From: Dichetophora obliterata
Lineage: Eukaryota > Arthropoda > Insecta > Diptera > Sciomyzidae
Assembly (NCBI GenBank): GCA_963920525.1
Contig: OY986438.1
Span: 217,117,396 to 217,181,395, forward strand
Direction of reading: 5' to 3'
Length of the DNA: 64,000 nt
The notes beneath the pieces were generated by a model that made no database searches, had not been told where the DNA came from, and worked only from the letters and a program-made list of their open reading frames with translations. Below, in pieces: positions 61,957-64,000 of the stretch. A program made the position numbers and the translations under genes. Position 1 is the stretch's first letter. The number at the start of each line of letters is the position of its first letter.

Positions 61957-63555
61957 GGTGCTCATTTTAATGCATGAATCGTCCTTATCTGATATGTAGT
62001 TTTTATTTTAGAAAATAAATAAAAAAAATAAAAATTGACAAAAAAGGGCACATGAAATTAACATGAAATCTAATTTTTAAAATTATTTTAAGGATACAGT
62101 CTTGTGGGCAGTAGCTTAAGGAACATTTTGATGCATAAATCGTCCTTTTATGATGTATGATTTAGAAGTTATGGCTAAAAAATCAAAAAAATCGCAAAAA
62201 ACCACGTCAAAAACTATGATTCATGTAAAAAATTTTAACTAAGATTCTTGAAAAAAAATCAAAATCCAGAAAACTTTTTTCTGAATATGCAGTCTTGTGT
62301 ATATATGTATTAGAAACAATTTGGTGTATAAATCGTCCTTGTAGGATGTATGGTTTGCGAGTTATGACGGAAAAAGCACATGTTTTTGGCCAGCTTCCAC
62401 TCCAAAAAGTGTTCTACAACTCCTAACTACAAGAGATAGAGCAAACGGCATTTGGACAAAGGAGTATCCCTTCTTAAGGACGAGGACCTGGTGCTCATTT
62501 TAATGCATGAATCGTCCTTATCTGATATGTAGTTTTTATTTTAGAAAATAAATAAAAAAAATAAAAATTGACAAAAAAGGGCACATGAAATTAACATGAA
62601 ATCTAATTTTTAAAATTATTTTAAGGATACAGTCTTGTGGGCAGTAGCTTAAGGAACATTTTGATGCATAAATCGTCCTTTTATGATGTATGGTTTAGAA
62701 GTTATGGCTAAAAAATCAAAAAAATCGCAAAAAACCACGTCAAAAACTATGATTCATGTAAAAAATTTTAACTAAGATTCTTGAAAAAAAATCAAACTCC
62801 AGAAAACTTTTTTCTGAATATGCAGTCTTGTGTATATATGTATTAGAAACAATTTGGTGTATAAATCGTCCTTGTAGGATGTATGGTTTGCGAGTTATGA
62901 CGGAAAAAGCACATGTTTTTGGCCAGCTTCCACTCCAAAAAGTGTTCTACAACTCCTAACTACAAGAGATAGAGCAAACGGCATTTGGACAAAGGAGTAT
63001 CCCTTCTTAAGGACGAGGACCTGGTGCTCATTTTAATGCATGAATCGTCCTTATCTGATATGTAGTTTTTATTTTAGAAAATAAATAAAAAAAATAAAAA
63101 TTGACAAAAAAGGGCACATGAAATTAACATGAAATCTAATTTTTAAAATTATTTTAAGGATACAGTCTTGTGGGCAGTAGCTTAAGGAACATTTTGATGC
63201 ATAAATCGTCCTTTTATGATGTATGGTTTAGAAGTTATGGCTAAAAAATCAAAAAAATCGCAAAAAACCACGTCAAAAACTATGATTCATGTAAAAAATT
63301 TTAACTAAGATTCTTGAAAAAAAATCAAAATCCAGAAAACTTTTTTCTGAATATGCAGTCTTGTGTATATATGTATTAGAAACAATTTGGTGTATAAATC
63401 GTCCTTGTAGGATGTATGGTTTGCGAGTTATGACGGAAAAAGCACATGTTTTTGGCCAGCTTCCACTCCAAAAAGTGTTCTACAACTCCTAACTACAAGA
63501 GATAGAGCAAACGGCATTTGGACAAAGGAGTATCCCTTCTTAAGGACGAGGACCT
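61957..63555. repeat. 1,599-bp three-unit repeat, copy 2
   Basis: Unit starts are 61957, 62490 and 63023, with GTATGATTTAG near 62156 and ATCAAACTCC near 62792, exactly 1,599 bases after the copy-1 markers. With only two informative markers the boundary could be shifted by up to one unit in either direction. Confidence 0.8.
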
Positions 63556-64000
63556 GGTGCTCATTTTAATGCATGAATCGTCCTTATCTGATATGTAGTT
63601 TTTATTTTAGAAAATAAATAAAAAAATAAAAATTGACAAAAAAGGGCACATGAAATTAACATGAAATCTAATTTTTAAAATTATTTTAAGGATACAGTCT
63701 TGTGGGCAGTAGCTTAAGGAACATTTTGATGCATAAATCGTCCTTTTATGATGTATGGTTTAGAAGTTATGGCTAAAAAATCAAAAAAATCGCAAAAAAC
63801 CACGTCAAAAACTATGATTCATGTAAAAAATTTTAACTAAGATTCTTGAAAAAAAATCACATTCCAGAAAACTTTTTTCCGAATATGCAGTCTTGTGTAT
63901 ATATGTATTAGAAACAATTTGGTGTATAAATCGTCCTTGTAGGATGTATGGTTTGCGAGTTATGACGGAAAAAGCACATGTTTTTGGCCAGCTTCCACTC
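63556..64000. repeat. last unit, cut by the window edge
   Basis: The first 445 bases of a unit ending inside segment C at CTTCCACTC. It has a 7-A tract near 63620, CACATTCC and CCGAATATG, a combination not present in its left neighbours and most like the mosaic unit at 35359. The change of type suggests another repeat block starts here. The array continues beyond the window. Confidence 0.88.

Larger units (their letters stand above)
1..64000. repeat. satellite DNA array, 533-bp monomer, fills the window
   Basis: Every part of the window belongs to one tandem repeat family in one orientation. I set the unit boundary at the word GGTGCTCAT, which recurs at 1, 514, 1047, 1580, 2093 and so on to 63556. 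Most units are 533 or 534 bp; shorter ones of 513, 488, 482, 442, 426 and 115 bp are deletion derivatives. This gives 125 units, the last truncated by the window edge. Base composition of one unit is about 31% G+C by hand count. There is no unique DNA apart from about 18 filler bases near 25460, and no gene, transposon, telomere repeat or rDNA. I saw no match to the mammalian CENP-B box. A homogenised array of this size is typical of eukaryotic centromeric or pericentromeric heterochromatin; chromosomal position and species are not determinable here. Confidence 0.97.

Noticed and set aside
1..64000. CRISPR array or bacterial repeat region
   Set aside because: The repeat is 533 bp with no short repeat/unique spacer structure and no cas genes. 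It is a plain tandem satellite.
1..64000. Mammalian CENP-B box or telomere repeats
   Set aside because: I looked for CENP-B-like TTCG..GGAA..CGGGA and for TTAGGG, TTAGG and TTTAGGG arrays and saw none, so centromere or telomere identity cannot be claimed from known motifs.

Overview
The window is one uninterrupted tandem array of a single AT-rich satellite DNA. I see no credible protein gene, tRNA, rRNA, transposable element, CRISPR array or unique sequence anywhere in the 64 kb. The basic unit is 533 bp, about 31% G+C by hand count of one unit. It is repeated head to tail in one orientation: 125 units counting deletion derivatives, with the last cut by the window edge. Units differ by only a few substitutions and small indels. 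Megabase-style, homogenised, gene-free arrays like this are typical of eukaryotic centromeric or pericentromeric heterochromatin. I cannot name the species. An invertebrate such as an insect is my guess only, and I do not recognise the satellite family.

Each unit is an old, diverged trimer. Segment A (161 bp), segment B (193 bp) and segment C (179 bp) each begin with a related stretch: a CATTTT-like word, then TGCAT or TGTAT, then (A/G)AATCGTCC. The mean spacing of about 178 bp is close to nucleosome-repeat size. A and B are about 25% G+C and C about 42%. Segment C contains an imperfect inverted repeat of about 86 bp with a 12-base loop.

Region by region. 1-24251: two copies of a 12,925-bp higher-order repeat (26 units), the second stopping after 23 units; the parts present agree at every marker variant I checked. 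24252-25760: a transition containing the only non-satellite filler bases in the window (about 25452-25469). 25761-28958: six mixed units. 28959-35358: a 3,200-bp six-unit repeat in two copies. 35359-44266: 533-bp units with three copies of a 51-bp-deleted unit and a 3,680-bp offset duplication. 44267-48312: a 2,023-bp four-unit repeat in two copies. 47355-58225: a block of about 3,090 bp in three copies, each starting with a 107-bp-deleted unit. 57693-64000: nearly uniform 533-bp units with a final 1,599-bp three-unit duplication.

Five kinds of deletion unit (513, 488, 482, 426 and 115 bp) occur at corresponding places in the larger duplications. They are natural tags that let the amplification history be read. 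The array changes along its length: units carrying the GGGAGTT / CTAAACTAC variants of segment C are common on the left, and CTAAACTAC is absent after 33,759.

The two longest open frames (about 70 codons, minus strand) begin at TTG and exist only because single substitutions removed stop codons present in the other units. I treat them as chance. No gene product or pathway can be assigned; any biological role would be structural (chromatin, centromere, or satellite RNA), and that is inference.
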